64,000 nucleotides of DNA from positions 4,886-68,885 of the forward strand of contig CAYJKC010000007.1 in assembly GCA_964370675.1 (NCBI GenBank), read 5' to 3'. A program made the translations under genes and the position numbers. This document shows positions 16,576 through 25,246 of the stretch, in pieces. Position 1 is the stretch's first letter. Every line of letters starts with the position of its first letter. A model generated the notes under the pieces. It worked only from the letters and a program-made list of their open reading frames with translations. It had not been told where the DNA came from and did no database searches. This stretch comes from CAYJAD01 sp964370675 (GTDB taxonomy: Bacteria > Desulfobacterota > Desulfovibrionia > Desulfovibrionales > Desulfovibrionaceae).

Positions 16576-17673
16576 ATGAAAAAAACCAAAAAAGAAACTT
16601 CTAAAACACCCCCACCCCCGCAAGGCTCTAAGCAAGCTGATGTAGAGGTTATAGACCTTGCTAACGAGCAAGACGACAATTACAACATTGACATTGATAC
16701 CGATGACTTAGACATAGATATTGATGATGATATTATTGACATCACCGACGAAGAACCCATAGACAGTGTTGGTGGTGCGCCAGCCATTGCCCCCACCACT
16801 CTACCAAGTACTACCCTTAGCCGTGATAGCTTACACCTTTACCTTAAAGAGGTCAGTCGCTTTCCTATGTTAAAACCAGAGGAAGAGCAAAGCTTGGCAA
16901 GGCGTGTGCGTGATCATAATGATACTGATGCTGCCTTTAGGCTGGTATCATCGCATTTACGCTTGGTAGTTAAAATAGCCATGGATTTCCAACGTCGTTG
17001 GATGCAAAATGTTCTTGACTTAATTCAAGAAGGTAATGTTGGGCTCATGCGTGCAGTTAATAAATTTGACCCAGATAAAGGTATCAAGTTTTCTTATTAT
17101 GCATCATTTTGGGTTAAAGCGTACATACTTAAATTTATTATGAATAATTGGCGCATGGTCAAAATTGGTACTACTCAAGTTCAACGCAAATTATTTTATA
17201 ATTTAAATAAAGAACGGCAAAAGCTTATTTCTCAAGGTTTTGACCCTGATGCATCTATGTTATCAGAACGATTGGGTGTAAGCGTTGATCAAATTAATGA
17301 AATGGACCAACGTTTAGCAGCCTCTGATATGTCACTTGACATGCAAGTCAATGATGAATCTGGCGGTGCTACACGAATGGATTTTCTACCCGCTCTTGGT
17401 CCTGGAGTAGAAGACAGCATTGCCAGCGAAGAAATAGCCAACCTAGTACAAGATCGCTTGCGCACTATTCTACCCAAACTTAATGAAAAAGAAACTTATA
17501 TCCTGCAAAACCGACTTTTGACCGATGAACCTGCCACCTTGCGTGAAATTGGTGAAAGGTATAATGTGACCCGAGAAAGGGTAAGGCAATTAGAGGCTCG
17601 TTTGCTTGAAAAATTGCGCCAGCATTTGAGCAATGACATAAAAGACTTTTCTTCAGAATGGATTAATAAATAA
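16576..17673 (+). CDS. rpoH: RNA polymerase sigma-70 family factor, RpoH (sigma-32)-like
   Basis: A 365-residue group sigma factor. Region 2 contains L-I-Q-E-G-N-V-G-L-M-R-A-V and F-S-Y-Y-A-S-F-W-V; the segment just after region 2.4, Q-R-K-L-F-Y-N-L, matches the RpoH box typical of heat-shock sigma factors. Region 4 ends with the helix-turn-helix L-R-E-I-G-E-R-Y-N-V-T-R-E-R-V-R-Q-L-E. The first 75 residues are an unusual Pro-rich then Asp/Ile-rich acidic extension that RpoH proteins normally lack. The gene stops one base before the TPR lipoprotein start. It probably directs heat-shock transcription; a general alternative sigma factor cannot be excluded. Confidence 0.78.
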   Translation: MKKTKKETSKTPPPPQGSKQADVEVIDLANEQDDNYNIDIDTDDLDIDIDDDIIDITDEEPIDSVGGAPAIAPTTLPSTTLSRDSLHLYLKEVSRFPMLKPEEEQSLARRVRDHNDTDAAFRLVSSHLRLVVKIAMDFQRRWMQNVLDLIQEGNVGLMRAVNKFDPDKGIKFSYYASFWVKAYILKFIMNNWRMVKIGTTQVQRKLFYNLNKERQKLISQGFDPDASMLSERLGVSVDQINEMDQRLAASDMSLDMQVNDESGGATRMDFLPALGPGVEDSIASEEIANLVQDRLRTILPKLNEKETYILQNRLLTDEPATLREIGERYNVTRERVRQLEARLLEKLRQHLSNDIKDFSSEWINK

Positions 17674-17674
17674 C

Positions 17675-19402
17675 ATGAAATATTTACGTATCATACGGCA
17701 CTGTTTTCTTTTGCTTATGCTTTTTGCATCTTGCTTGCTACTTGGTTGTGGAGGTTGTGCCTCACATGAAAAAGTTGCCGAGAAAAAAAACATCGACATT
17801 CAAGAAATTAAAAATTCAACCCAGTGGAAACTTAGTCCCAATGCTACTGCAACCTATATGTACTTGCTTTACGACCAAGCACTGCGTCAAAACGACACCG
17901 AAGTTTTGCTCTTTGCCTTAAAGGAGTTAGCGAATTTTAATCCACCAGTTTGGGTATATATTGACGCTGGTATATTCTATATGAATTTAGATCCAGCACC
18001 TATTTTACCTCTCATTCAAAAAGGATTACAAAGTTTTCCAGATAATATTTCACTAAATTTACTTAATGCAGAATTATTACAAAAAGCCGGTCAAAATAAA
18101 GAAGCCATTGCGCGCATTCGCGAATTTGGTAATCGCCACCCCCAAAACACTGATGCTAAACTCGAATTAGCTCTACTATTGGTTAATGCTGGTCAACATG
18201 ATGAAGCAGAAACCTTGCTTAATGGCATAACTGGTGTGGAGCGTACTGCCCTTGTGGAGTATTATCATGCCAAGGCTTTGATTGGTATGAAGCGTACCAA
18301 GGATGCTTTACCACACCTTGAAAAAGCTCTTTTAGAAATGCCAGATTTCACCGAAGCCCTAGTTGACCTTGCCTACATTTATGAGCAAGAAAATAACTTT
18401 GCCAAAGCCCGTGAATTATATGAAAATATATTAGAACAACAAGGGCATAATTCTGAAATTATTTTACGCTTAATCTATAGCTCAATACGACTAAAAGACC
18501 CTCAAAAAGCATTAGAATATTATGAAGCAGGACCTATGACACCAGCATTAAGTGCTACCATTGGAAGCATGTTGGTGGAAGAAAAATATTATGACCTTGC
18601 AGAACCAATTTTGCATAAGCTCACTAATTTACCAAACGCACCCCAAGAGTTGTATTTTTATTTGGCAGCCATAGCTTATGAAAGAGATAAAGATGCCCAA
18701 AAAACTTATGAATGGCTAAGCAATATTGATGATACCCATGCTGACTACATTCGTGCATTACTTTTACGTTTACAACTATTATTAGATTTAGAAAAGTATG
18801 ATGAGGCTTTATCCCTAGTGCAAAATGGTAAGAAAAAATATCCCGACCATAAAGCCTTACTCATTGCAGAAGTGCGCATTCTTGCTACTTTAGAAAATAT
18901 GGAGCAAGCTTTAGATCGTTCAAATGCTATTATGAAAAAATGGTCTGATGATTCAGAAATTGCATTTTTACACGCCTCCCTACTTGATCAAGAAGGTGAT
19001 AAAAAGGGTGCTTTGGCTGTAATGGAAGATATTGTCAAAAAACATCCCAATCACTATCAAGCCCTAAACTACATTGGCTACACTCTAGCTGAAGAAAATA
19101 GAGATTTAAAGCGCGCACTTAAAATTTTACGTAAAGCCGTAGAACTTTCACCTCAAAGTGACTATATTTTAGATTCTCTAGCTTGGGCATTGTTTAAATC
19201 AAAGCAACTAGATGAAGCTTGGAGTATCATTAATCAAGTCATAAAAATTCACACCACCAACGACCCCGTAGTTTGGGAGCATTATGGTGATATTGCCAAT
19301 GCCCTTGGTAAAAAAACAGAAGCTCGTGAAGGCTATGAAAAAGCCTTGCAATTTTTACCAAACAATGCTGACAGTATCAAAAAACGCCTTAACAATTTAT
19401 AG
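17675..19402 (+). CDS. Tetratricopeptide-repeat lipoprotein
   Basis: A 575-residue protein with a lipoprotein signal peptide (lipobox L-L-G-C near residue 25), so it should be anchored to a membrane by its N-terminal cysteine. The remainder is a long array of about ten TPR-like helix pairs, recognisable by repeated A-L-x-x-L-x-K-A and A-x-x-x-Y-E patterns (for example A-R-E-L-Y-E-N-I-L-E and A-L-K-I-L-R-K-A-V-E). TPR arrays scaffold protein complexes; in delta-proteobacteria similar lipoproteins accompany outer-membrane or polysaccharide machinery. It starts one base after the sigma factor stop and is followed 9 bases later by another lipoprotein gene. Specific partners are unknown. Confidence 0.85.
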   Translation: MKYLRIIRHCFLLLMLFASCLLLGCGGCASHEKVAEKKNIDIQEIKNSTQWKLSPNATATYMYLLYDQALRQNDTEVLLFALKELANFNPPVWVYIDAGIFYMNLDPAPILPLIQKGLQSFPDNISLNLLNAELLQKAGQNKEAIARIREFGNRHPQNTDAKLELALLLVNAGQHDEAETLLNGITGVERTALVEYYHAKALIGMKRTKDALPHLEKALLEMPDFTEALVDLAYIYEQENNFAKARELYENILEQQGHNSEIILRLIYSSIRLKDPQKALEYYEAGPMTPALSATIGSMLVEEKYYDLAEPILHKLTNLPNAPQELYFYLAAIAYERDKDAQKTYEWLSNIDDTHADYIRALLLRLQLLLDLEKYDEALSLVQNGKKKYPDHKALLIAEVRILATLENMEQALDRSNAIMKKWSDDSEIAFLHASLLDQEGDKKGALAVMEDIVKKHPNHYQALNYIGYTLAEENRDLKRALKILRKAVELSPQSDYILDSLAWALFKSKQLDEAWSIINQVIKIHTTNDPVVWEHYGDIANALGKKTEAREGYEKALQFLPNNADSIKKRLNNL

Positions 19403-19411
19403 GAAAGTGTC

Positions 19412-20200
19412 ATGAAGTGTAAATATGTACTCCTTACCTTATTATTGTTAAGTCTTTGCGCCTGCGCTAAATCTGTACCAAGCCCTAGCATAAGTCCTCA
19501 AGAAAGCGAAAAACATTGGGAGAGTTATATTCAAAGCAATTCCCAAAATATTGGACCATTTCGCACAAGCATGAGCCTACGTTTTGGAGAAGAAGGTAAT
19601 ACCAGGCGCGTAACTGCGCTGCTTTGGGGTAATAATTCCACTGAGCTACGTCTTGACGTTAATGCTGGCATAGGGGTTAATATTGCAAAAATATTTGAAG
19701 ATGAACAAACCTTTCTCCTATATGCACCACGTGAAGAAGTAGCCTATTTGCATGAAGGTTTACAAAAACCACTTTTTAATGCTGGTGTGCCTATTCCTTT
19801 TAATTTACACCAATTAGCCTTGCTTATGGAAGGCAAATATAGCGCAGTTTTTGGCACAAAACGTGACCCAAGTCCTGCACAAGAAAGCAAAGCAAGGGCT
19901 AGCACCTTTATTTTAAATGATGGACCACTAAAAGGCTTTATAGCTATTAATGCTCAAGGACTACCAGTTTTTTGGCAAGAATATGATAAAAAAGGCTGGC
20001 ATTTAACCCTCGGCTATAAAGACAATGAACGCCTACCTTATAAACTCACAATGCAACATTCCACCACGGGCAAACGCGCTATTTTACTTATTAAAAATAG
20101 AGAATTATCCTTGACCCCCTTTACGATAGAACAAATGCGCCTTATATTACCTAGTAATATTGTAATTTTGCCATTGGACCAAGCCCAAGCACTATATTAA
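19412..20200 (+). CDS. LolB/DUF4292-like lipoprotein
   Basis: A 262-residue predicted lipoprotein: signal peptide with lipobox L-C-A-C at about 16-19. The body has the alternating hydrophobic-strand pattern of LolB-like half-barrels, starting with a region such as S-M-S-L-R-F-G and including L-R-L-D-V-N-A-G-I-G. LolB inserts lipoproteins in the outer membrane; delta-proteobacterial homologues are often annotated DUF4292. AGGAAAG lies just before the start. Position directly after the TPR lipoprotein suggests joint action in envelope assembly, which is inference. Confidence 0.65.
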   Translation: MKCKYVLLTLLLLSLCACAKSVPSPSISPQESEKHWESYIQSNSQNIGPFRTSMSLRFGEEGNTRRVTALLWGNNSTELRLDVNAGIGVNIAKIFEDEQTFLLYAPREEVAYLHEGLQKPLFNAGVPIPFNLHQLALLMEGKYSAVFGTKRDPSPAQESKARASTFILNDGPLKGFIAINAQGLPVFWQEYDKKGWHLTLGYKDNERLPYKLTMQHSTTGKRAILLIKNRELSLTPFTIEQMRLILPSNIVILPLDQAQALY

Positions 20201-20215
20201 ATCTAAGGAGCTAAT

Positions 20216-20647
20216 ATGTCCTTACCTATACACATTGCTTGTGACCATGCCGGCTTTCAACTAAAAGAAGCTATTAAAGTGCATCTTCAATCACAAGGGT
20301 ATAGTATCAAAGACCACGGAACTAACAATACCGCCAGTTGTGACTACCCCATTTTTGCTAAAACATTATGCACTGAAATACTTAAGCAAGGATGTATGGG
20401 CATTTTAATTTGTGGTACTGGCATTGGCATGTCAATTATGGCAAATCGTATAAAAGGCATTAGAGCAGCCCTTTGTAGCAGTGAATTTCAAGCAAGGGCA
20501 ACACGCGCTCATAATAATGCCAATGTGCTTTGCCTTGGCGAACGCACTACTGGCATAGCTATTGCCCTAGATATGGTTGATATATTTCTAAATACCCCCT
20601 TTGAAGGCGGGCGGCATCAAGGTCGCATTGACTTATTTGACAAATAA
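20216..20647 (+). CDS. rpiB: Ribose-5-phosphate isomerase B
   Basis: A 143-residue RpiB/LacAB-type isomerase interconverting ribose 5-phosphate and ribulose 5-phosphate in the pentose phosphate pathway. The start I-A-C-D-H-A-G-F, the catalytic-cysteine segment I-L-I-C-G-T-G-I-G-M-S-I and the R-A-H-N-N-A-N-V-L-C-L-G motif are all conserved. AAGGAG lies 6 bases before the ATG. cysS begins 14 bases after its stop. Confidence 0.95.
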   Translation: MSLPIHIACDHAGFQLKEAIKVHLQSQGYSIKDHGTNNTASCDYPIFAKTLCTEILKQGCMGILICGTGIGMSIMANRIKGIRAALCSSEFQARATRAHNNANVLCLGERTTGIAIALDMVDIFLNTPFEGGRHQGRIDLFDK

Positions 20648-20660
20648 ACACGGAAGTAAT

Positions 20661-22112
20661 ATGCAATTATACAACACGCTTACAAGAAAAAAAGAAGAAT
20701 TTATCCCTGTACATGATGGCAAGGTTGCCCTATATGTTTGTGGCATAACAGCCTATGATTATTGCCATATTGGACACGCACGCTCTGCTTTAGTCTTCGA
20801 TGTTTTAGTTCGTTACTTTAAATACAAAAACTATGAAGTGCGTTTTGTGCGCAACTTTACTGATATAGATGATAAAATTATCAATCGAGCCAATGCCGAA
20901 GGGCGAGATTGGCGCGAAGTAGCAAGCACCTATATGCAAGCTTTTCATGAAGATATGGACGCATTAAATATTTTACGCGCTGACCAAGAGCCCCGCGCCA
21001 CAGACTATATACCTCAAATGCAAGAGCTTTGCCAAAAACTCATTGCCGACGGTAAGGCTTATGCCACTGCATCTGGTGATGTATATTTTAAAGTACGAGC
21101 CTATGAACCCTATGGCAAACTTTCTGGGCGCAGCCTTGATGATTTGCAAGCTGGGGCTAGAGTTGCACCAGGTGAAGAAAAGCTTGACCCCCTAGATTTT
21201 GCACTTTGGAAAGCCGCAAAACCCGGCGAACCATTTTGGGATAGCCCTTGGGGTAAGGGGCGACCGGGCTGGCATATTGAATGCTCTGCCATGAGTGAAG
21301 AATATCTGCCCCTAGATATTCACGGTGGGGGGCAAGATCTGATTTTCCCACATCATGAAAACGAAATTGCTCAAACTGAGGCTTGCACACATAAGGAGCT
21401 TGCGCGCTATTGGGTACATAATGGTTTTGTGCAAATTGACTCAGAAAAAATGTCAAAATCTTTAAATAATTTTAAGACTATTCGTGATATTTTAGAACAA
21501 TATTTACCCGAGACCTTGCGTTTTTTCCTCCTAGGTAAGCAATATCGTAGCCCCATTGATTTTACCGATACAAGCATGGACGAAGCCGAGCGTGGTCAAA
21601 AGCGTATTTATCAATGCCTGCAGGATGTACATTCTGCACTTGAACGTCAAAATTGGAAAAAAAGCCCATTTCCTCCAGCCCCTATGGAAGAACTATTAAG
21701 CACAGAAGAAGCAATCAATGCCGTTATGGAAGATGATTGCAATAGTGCAGCTGCCATGGGACATATTTTTTCCTTAGTGCGTTTGGTTAATCGTTGTCTT
21801 GAAGATAAATCTGCGCGTGCCAGTGAAGGTATGCGTGATTTTTTACTAGCTTTCCAAAAAACCATGCAAACTTGGGGCAATGTGCTAGGATTATTTCAAG
21901 CACAGCCTAGTGACTTTTTGCTAAATTTACGCAATCAACAAGCAAAACGTAAAGAGCTCGACATTAAGGTAATTGAAAATTTACTTGCTCAAAGGCAAGA
22001 GGCGCGCGCCCAAAAAGATTTTGCTAAATCTGATACCTTGCGTGACACATTAAGCCAAATGGGCATTGAGTTGCGCGATACTGCAAATGGTGCAGAATGG
22101 GACATTGCTTAA
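20661..22112 (+). CDS. cysS: Cysteinyl-tRNA synthetase
   Basis: A 483-residue class I synthetase that charges tRNA-Cys. Zinc-site and HIGH-type motif appear as Y-V-C-G-I-T-A-Y-D-Y-C-H-I-G-H-A; W-H-I-E-C-S-A-M and H-H-E-N-E-I-A-Q follow; K-M-S-K-S is the second ATP signature. The C-terminal helical anticodon domain is complete. An in-frame upstream start at 20601 would overlap rpiB; 20661 is chosen for its GGAAG ribosome binding site and because the family starts with M-Q-L-Y-N-T-L. Confidence 0.96.
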   Translation: MQLYNTLTRKKEEFIPVHDGKVALYVCGITAYDYCHIGHARSALVFDVLVRYFKYKNYEVRFVRNFTDIDDKIINRANAEGRDWREVASTYMQAFHEDMDALNILRADQEPRATDYIPQMQELCQKLIADGKAYATASGDVYFKVRAYEPYGKLSGRSLDDLQAGARVAPGEEKLDPLDFALWKAAKPGEPFWDSPWGKGRPGWHIECSAMSEEYLPLDIHGGGQDLIFPHHENEIAQTEACTHKELARYWVHNGFVQIDSEKMSKSLNNFKTIRDILEQYLPETLRFFLLGKQYRSPIDFTDTSMDEAERGQKRIYQCLQDVHSALERQNWKKSPFPPAPMEELLSTEEAINAVMEDDCNSAAAMGHIFSLVRLVNRCLEDKSARASEGMRDFLLAFQKTMQTWGNVLGLFQAQPSDFLLNLRNQQAKRKELDIKVIENLLAQRQEARAQKDFAKSDTLRDTLSQMGIELRDTANGAEWDIA

Positions 22113-22150
22113 AAACTTAGCTCAAAATAAAAAATCCTTCGGGTTTTATT

Positions 22151-23566
22151 ATGAATAAAAAGTTTAGTAAGATAGCATCATCTTTCATGGTTTTTGCTAT
22201 TCTTTTCAGTCAAATTTGGACTGCCCCAGCTCATGCTTTTTTTGGCTTTGGTAAATTTGGCATTGCCGAAGAAAAAGAGATGGGACGCAAGTTTGAAGTG
22301 CTTATCCGCTCTCAATTACCACTAATAGAAGACCCTGAAATTTCAATCTATGTAAAAAATATTGTGGGCAGACTAGCCAAGGCCATACCCCCACAGCCCT
22401 TTCAATTTACAAGTGGGGTAATTTTGCATAATTCGTTAAATGCATTTGCTGTACCCGGCGGACATTTATTTATTTTTTCAGGTCTTATTATGCAGCTAGA
22501 TAATGAGGCAGAACTAGCTGGTATCATGGCCCACGAAATGGCGCATATTACAAAACGCCATGTGGCAGAACGTATTGAACGCGGTAAATACTTGACCCTT
22601 GCTGCACTTTTGGCTGCTGTTGCCGGTGTGCTTGTGGGTGGTGAAGGTGGCAGTGCCATTATGGCTGGAGCTTTGGGAGCAGGTCAATCTGCCATGTTAA
22701 ACTACAGTCGTATGGATGAATCTGAAGCTGATGATATAGGCTATCAATATCTCACAGCAGCAGGATATCCCCCTATAGCTATGGCGGGCGGATTTAAGAA
22801 AATTCGTGAAAAAAGCATTATGAGCGGAGGGGGAAATGTGCCAACATATCTTTCGACCCACCCTGAAATTGGAGCACGTATTACAAGTGTTGTGGCTAAA
22901 GCTCAGTCTGGTCCACAAGCTCTAAATAAGCGCAAAGTTGATAACAGACACTTTAAACGTGTTCAAACTCTACTTTGGGCGCGTTATGGTACTATTCAAG
23001 CAGCTCGGCATCGCTTTAATGCAGAAAAAAATCCCCTTGCTATAATGGGTTTGGGCATGCTCTATGCAAGAGAAAATAAAATTCAAGAAGCCAGTGCCAC
23101 TTTTGATAAAGCTCTTGCTCAAAGCCCTAAAGACCCGCTAATCTTGCGTGAGGCTGGAGCATTTCACTATCGCAAGGGCGATACATCGCGCGCCGAAACT
23201 CTTTTAACCACAGCTATGCAACTGGATCCGCGGGATTATATGGCGCAATTTTTTTATGCTAGACTTTTAGACGAAACTGGTCGCACCTTAAATGCTGCCC
23301 CCTTCTACCAAGAAGTTTTGCGCATTCTACCAGAAGACCAAGAAGTACATGCAGCTTATGCTCGCTCTCTTGGGCGCAGTGGAAAACAATTTGAGGCATT
23401 TTTACACCTTGCCTACAGCGCACTTTATAGCAATAACAAGCAAAAAACCAAACAATATCTTAACCAAGCCAAAGGTAAAGCCCAAGGCGCAGAACACAAA
23501 ACTGCTCTGGCACGCTTTGATAATAAATATAAAGAGCGTAAGGAAATATGGGATGAAGGACTTTAA
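22151..23566 (+). CDS. Periplasmic M48 metalloprotease with TPR domain (BepA-like)
   Basis: A 471-residue exported zinc protease. A signal peptide ends at A-P-A-H-A near residue 29. The zinc-binding H-E-M-A-H motif lies near residue 130, and the third ligand is the Glu of E-S-E-A-D-D-I-G. The last 200 residues are TPR-like repeats (for example A-L-A-Q-S-P-K-D-P). This matches BepA/YfgC, which degrades or helps assemble stalled outer-membrane proteins. A small GC hairpin (about 22131-22147) abuts the start codon and covers where a ribosome binding site would be; its effect is unknown. Spacing of 38 bases from cysS. Confidence 0.88.
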   Translation: MNKKFSKIASSFMVFAILFSQIWTAPAHAFFGFGKFGIAEEKEMGRKFEVLIRSQLPLIEDPEISIYVKNIVGRLAKAIPPQPFQFTSGVILHNSLNAFAVPGGHLFIFSGLIMQLDNEAELAGIMAHEMAHITKRHVAERIERGKYLTLAALLAAVAGVLVGGEGGSAIMAGALGAGQSAMLNYSRMDESEADDIGYQYLTAAGYPPIAMAGGFKKIREKSIMSGGGNVPTYLSTHPEIGARITSVVAKAQSGPQALNKRKVDNRHFKRVQTLLWARYGTIQAARHRFNAEKNPLAIMGLGMLYARENKIQEASATFDKALAQSPKDPLILREAGAFHYRKGDTSRAETLLTTAMQLDPRDYMAQFFYARLLDETGRTLNAAPFYQEVLRILPEDQEVHAAYARSLGRSGKQFEAFLHLAYSALYSNNKQKTKQYLNQAKGKAQGAEHKTALARFDNKYKERKEIWDEGL

Positions 23567-23727
23567 ATAATATCGATGCAAAATACACAAAAATGCATCG
23601 TACATCGACACTATCTAAGATAAACTAAAAATAATAGTTTAAGCTCAAATTTAACATACAGTTCAAGATTATACTATAACTACCACACTGTAAACATGTA
23701 AAATAAAACATAGAATAAGGAAATAAA

Positions 23728-24276
23728 ATGCAAGCACATGCAACAACAATATTAGCCGTACGCCATAATGGACAAGTAGCCATGGCAGGCGATGGTCAAG
23801 TAACCCTTGGTCAAAGCATGGTCATGAAACACAAAGCGTGTAAGGTGCGCCGTTTATATAAGGGACAAATTTTAGCAGGTTTTGCCGGAGCAACAGCAGA
23901 TGCATTTACACTCTTTGAATTATTTGAAGCCAAGCTTGAAGAAGTTCATGGCAATTTAATGCGTGCTGCAGTTGAAATGACCAAGGAATGGCGTAAAGAT
24001 AAATATTTGCGACGTCTTGAAGCCATGCTATTACTGGCAAATAAAGACCATATTTTACTATTATCTGGCACAGGTGATGTCATTGAACCGGATGATGGTT
24101 TAGCTGCCATTGGCAGCGGCGGTCCCTATGCTCTTTCTGCTGCGCGAGCCTTGGTGCGTCATGCTGTACCAAGTGGTGCCAACCTTGATGCTGAAAGTAT
24201 TGTACGCAATGCCATGGATATTGCAGCTGAAATATGCGTTTTTACGAATAATAATCTGACCGTTGAAGTTTTATAA
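23728..24276 (+). CDS. hslV: ATP-dependent protease peptidase subunit HslV
   Basis: A 182-residue N-terminal-nucleophile threonine peptidase (ClpQ). After removal of the first residues the catalytic Thr of T-T-I-L-A-V-R becomes the N-terminus; M-A-G-D-G-Q-V-T-L-G and G-F-A-G-A-T-A-D-A are family hallmarks, and G-S-G-G-P-Y-A-L-S-A-A-R-A-L closes the pattern. The partner unfoldase gene hslU is normally adjacent but is not next to it here nor elsewhere in this window. The stop overlaps the ispE start by one base (TAATG), so the two are translationally coupled. A hairpin with 7-bp arms (23574-23580 and 23594-23600) lies in the upstream spacer. Confidence 0.94.
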   Translation: MQAHATTILAVRHNGQVAMAGDGQVTLGQSMVMKHKACKVRRLYKGQILAGFAGATADAFTLFELFEAKLEEVHGNLMRAAVEMTKEWRKDKYLRRLEAMLLLANKDHILLLSGTGDVIEPDDGLAAIGSGGPYALSAARALVRHAVPSGANLDAESIVRNAMDIAAEICVFTNNNLTVEVL

Positions 24277-25136
24277 TGAGCAACGTTTATCACGCAGGCT
24301 GCAAGGTTAACCTCAGCTTAAAAATTGTGGGATTGCGTGCAGATGGCTATCATGAATTAGACTCTTTATTTTGGCCCTTACAAGAACCATATGATATCTT
24401 AGAATTTGAACCAAGACTTAATCAAGATTATTTAAGTATTAGCTGTGATATAGTAGATATTAATTGCCAAGATAATACTTTAACTAAAGCATTTACAAAA
24501 TTTATCCAGGCAGGTGGCAAATGTATGGGGGCGCATGTACACTTGAAAAAAAATATTCCCCATGGTGCAGGTTTGGGTGGTGGAAGCAGTGATGCTGCTT
24601 GCGTTTTAAATTGGTGTAATAGCAATGCAACTATACCATTAAAGGCTGAAAAACTTGCTCATGTGGCTTTGCAAGTGGGAGCAGATGTACCGTTTTTTTT
24701 AAAAAATATTCCTGCCAGAGTACAAGGCATTGGCGAAAAAATAGATCCTATTAAAAATTTTCTTAAAGATAAATATGTGTTAGTAGTATGCCCTCCCATA
24801 CATATTTGCACAAAATGGGCTTATAAGGCATGGGATGCACAACAAAAAAATATTTTTTCTTCTCAAGACTTGACAAAGCACGCGCACAAGGATAAACACT
24901 CTTTCTCCTATGCAGCAAAAAATGTGTATGAGCTAGGTAATGACTTTGAGGAAATTGTTTTTTCAAAATACCCAAAACTAGCTCAAATTAAGTATAACTT
25001 GATTAATGCACATGCAGAAATTGCAGTTATGAGCGGTAGCGGTTCTAGCATGGTTGCGGTATTTGCTACTAAAGCGCAAGCTGAACAAGCTGCAAAATTG
25101 CATAAGAATTACAGGGTTTATATAACAACACTGTGA
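24276..25136 (+). CDS. ispE: 4-diphosphocytidyl-2-C-methyl-D-erythritol kinase
   Basis: A 286-residue GHMP-family kinase, fourth enzyme of the non-mevalonate isoprenoid pathway. The N-terminal K-V-N-L-S-L-K-I segment, the ATP loop P-H-G-A-G-L-G-G-G-S-S-D-A-A and the C-terminal M-S-G-S-G-S-S-M-V-A are conserved. It overlaps hslV by one base. The order ispE, tRNA-Gln, prs, rplY is frequent in related bacteria. Confidence 0.93.
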   Translation: MSNVYHAGCKVNLSLKIVGLRADGYHELDSLFWPLQEPYDILEFEPRLNQDYLSISCDIVDINCQDNTLTKAFTKFIQAGGKCMGAHVHLKKNIPHGAGLGGGSSDAACVLNWCNSNATIPLKAEKLAHVALQVGADVPFFLKNIPARVQGIGEKIDPIKNFLKDKYVLVVCPPIHICTKWAYKAWDAQQKNIFSSQDLTKHAHKDKHSFSYAAKNVYELGNDFEEIVFSKYPKLAQIKYNLINAHAEIAVMSGSGSSMVAVFATKAQAEQAAKLHKNYRVYITTL

Positions 25137-25139
25137 CGC

Positions 25140-25214
25140 AGGGGTGTGGCCAAGAGGTAAGGCAACTGGTTTTGGTCCAGTCATTCGAGGGTTCGAACCC
25201 TTCCACCCCTGCCA
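25140..25214 (+). tRNA. tRNA-Gln (anticodon TTG)
   Basis: A 75-base cloverleaf. The 7-bp acceptor stem pairs 25140-25146 with 25204-25210; the anticodon stem 25165-25169/25177-25181 encloses loop TTTTGGT with anticodon TTG at 25172-25174; the T arm carries GGTTCGAACC. Discriminator G at 25211 and an encoded CCA at 25212-25214. It starts 4 bases after ispE ends, and a T-run follows it. Confidence 0.96.
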
Positions 25215-25246
25215 TTTTTTTTCACCCGTAAGCCACGAAGATCTAT

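Noticed and set aside
25203..25246. Intrinsic terminator after tRNA-Gln
   Set aside because: A T-run follows the tRNA but there is no hairpin besides the tRNA itself.
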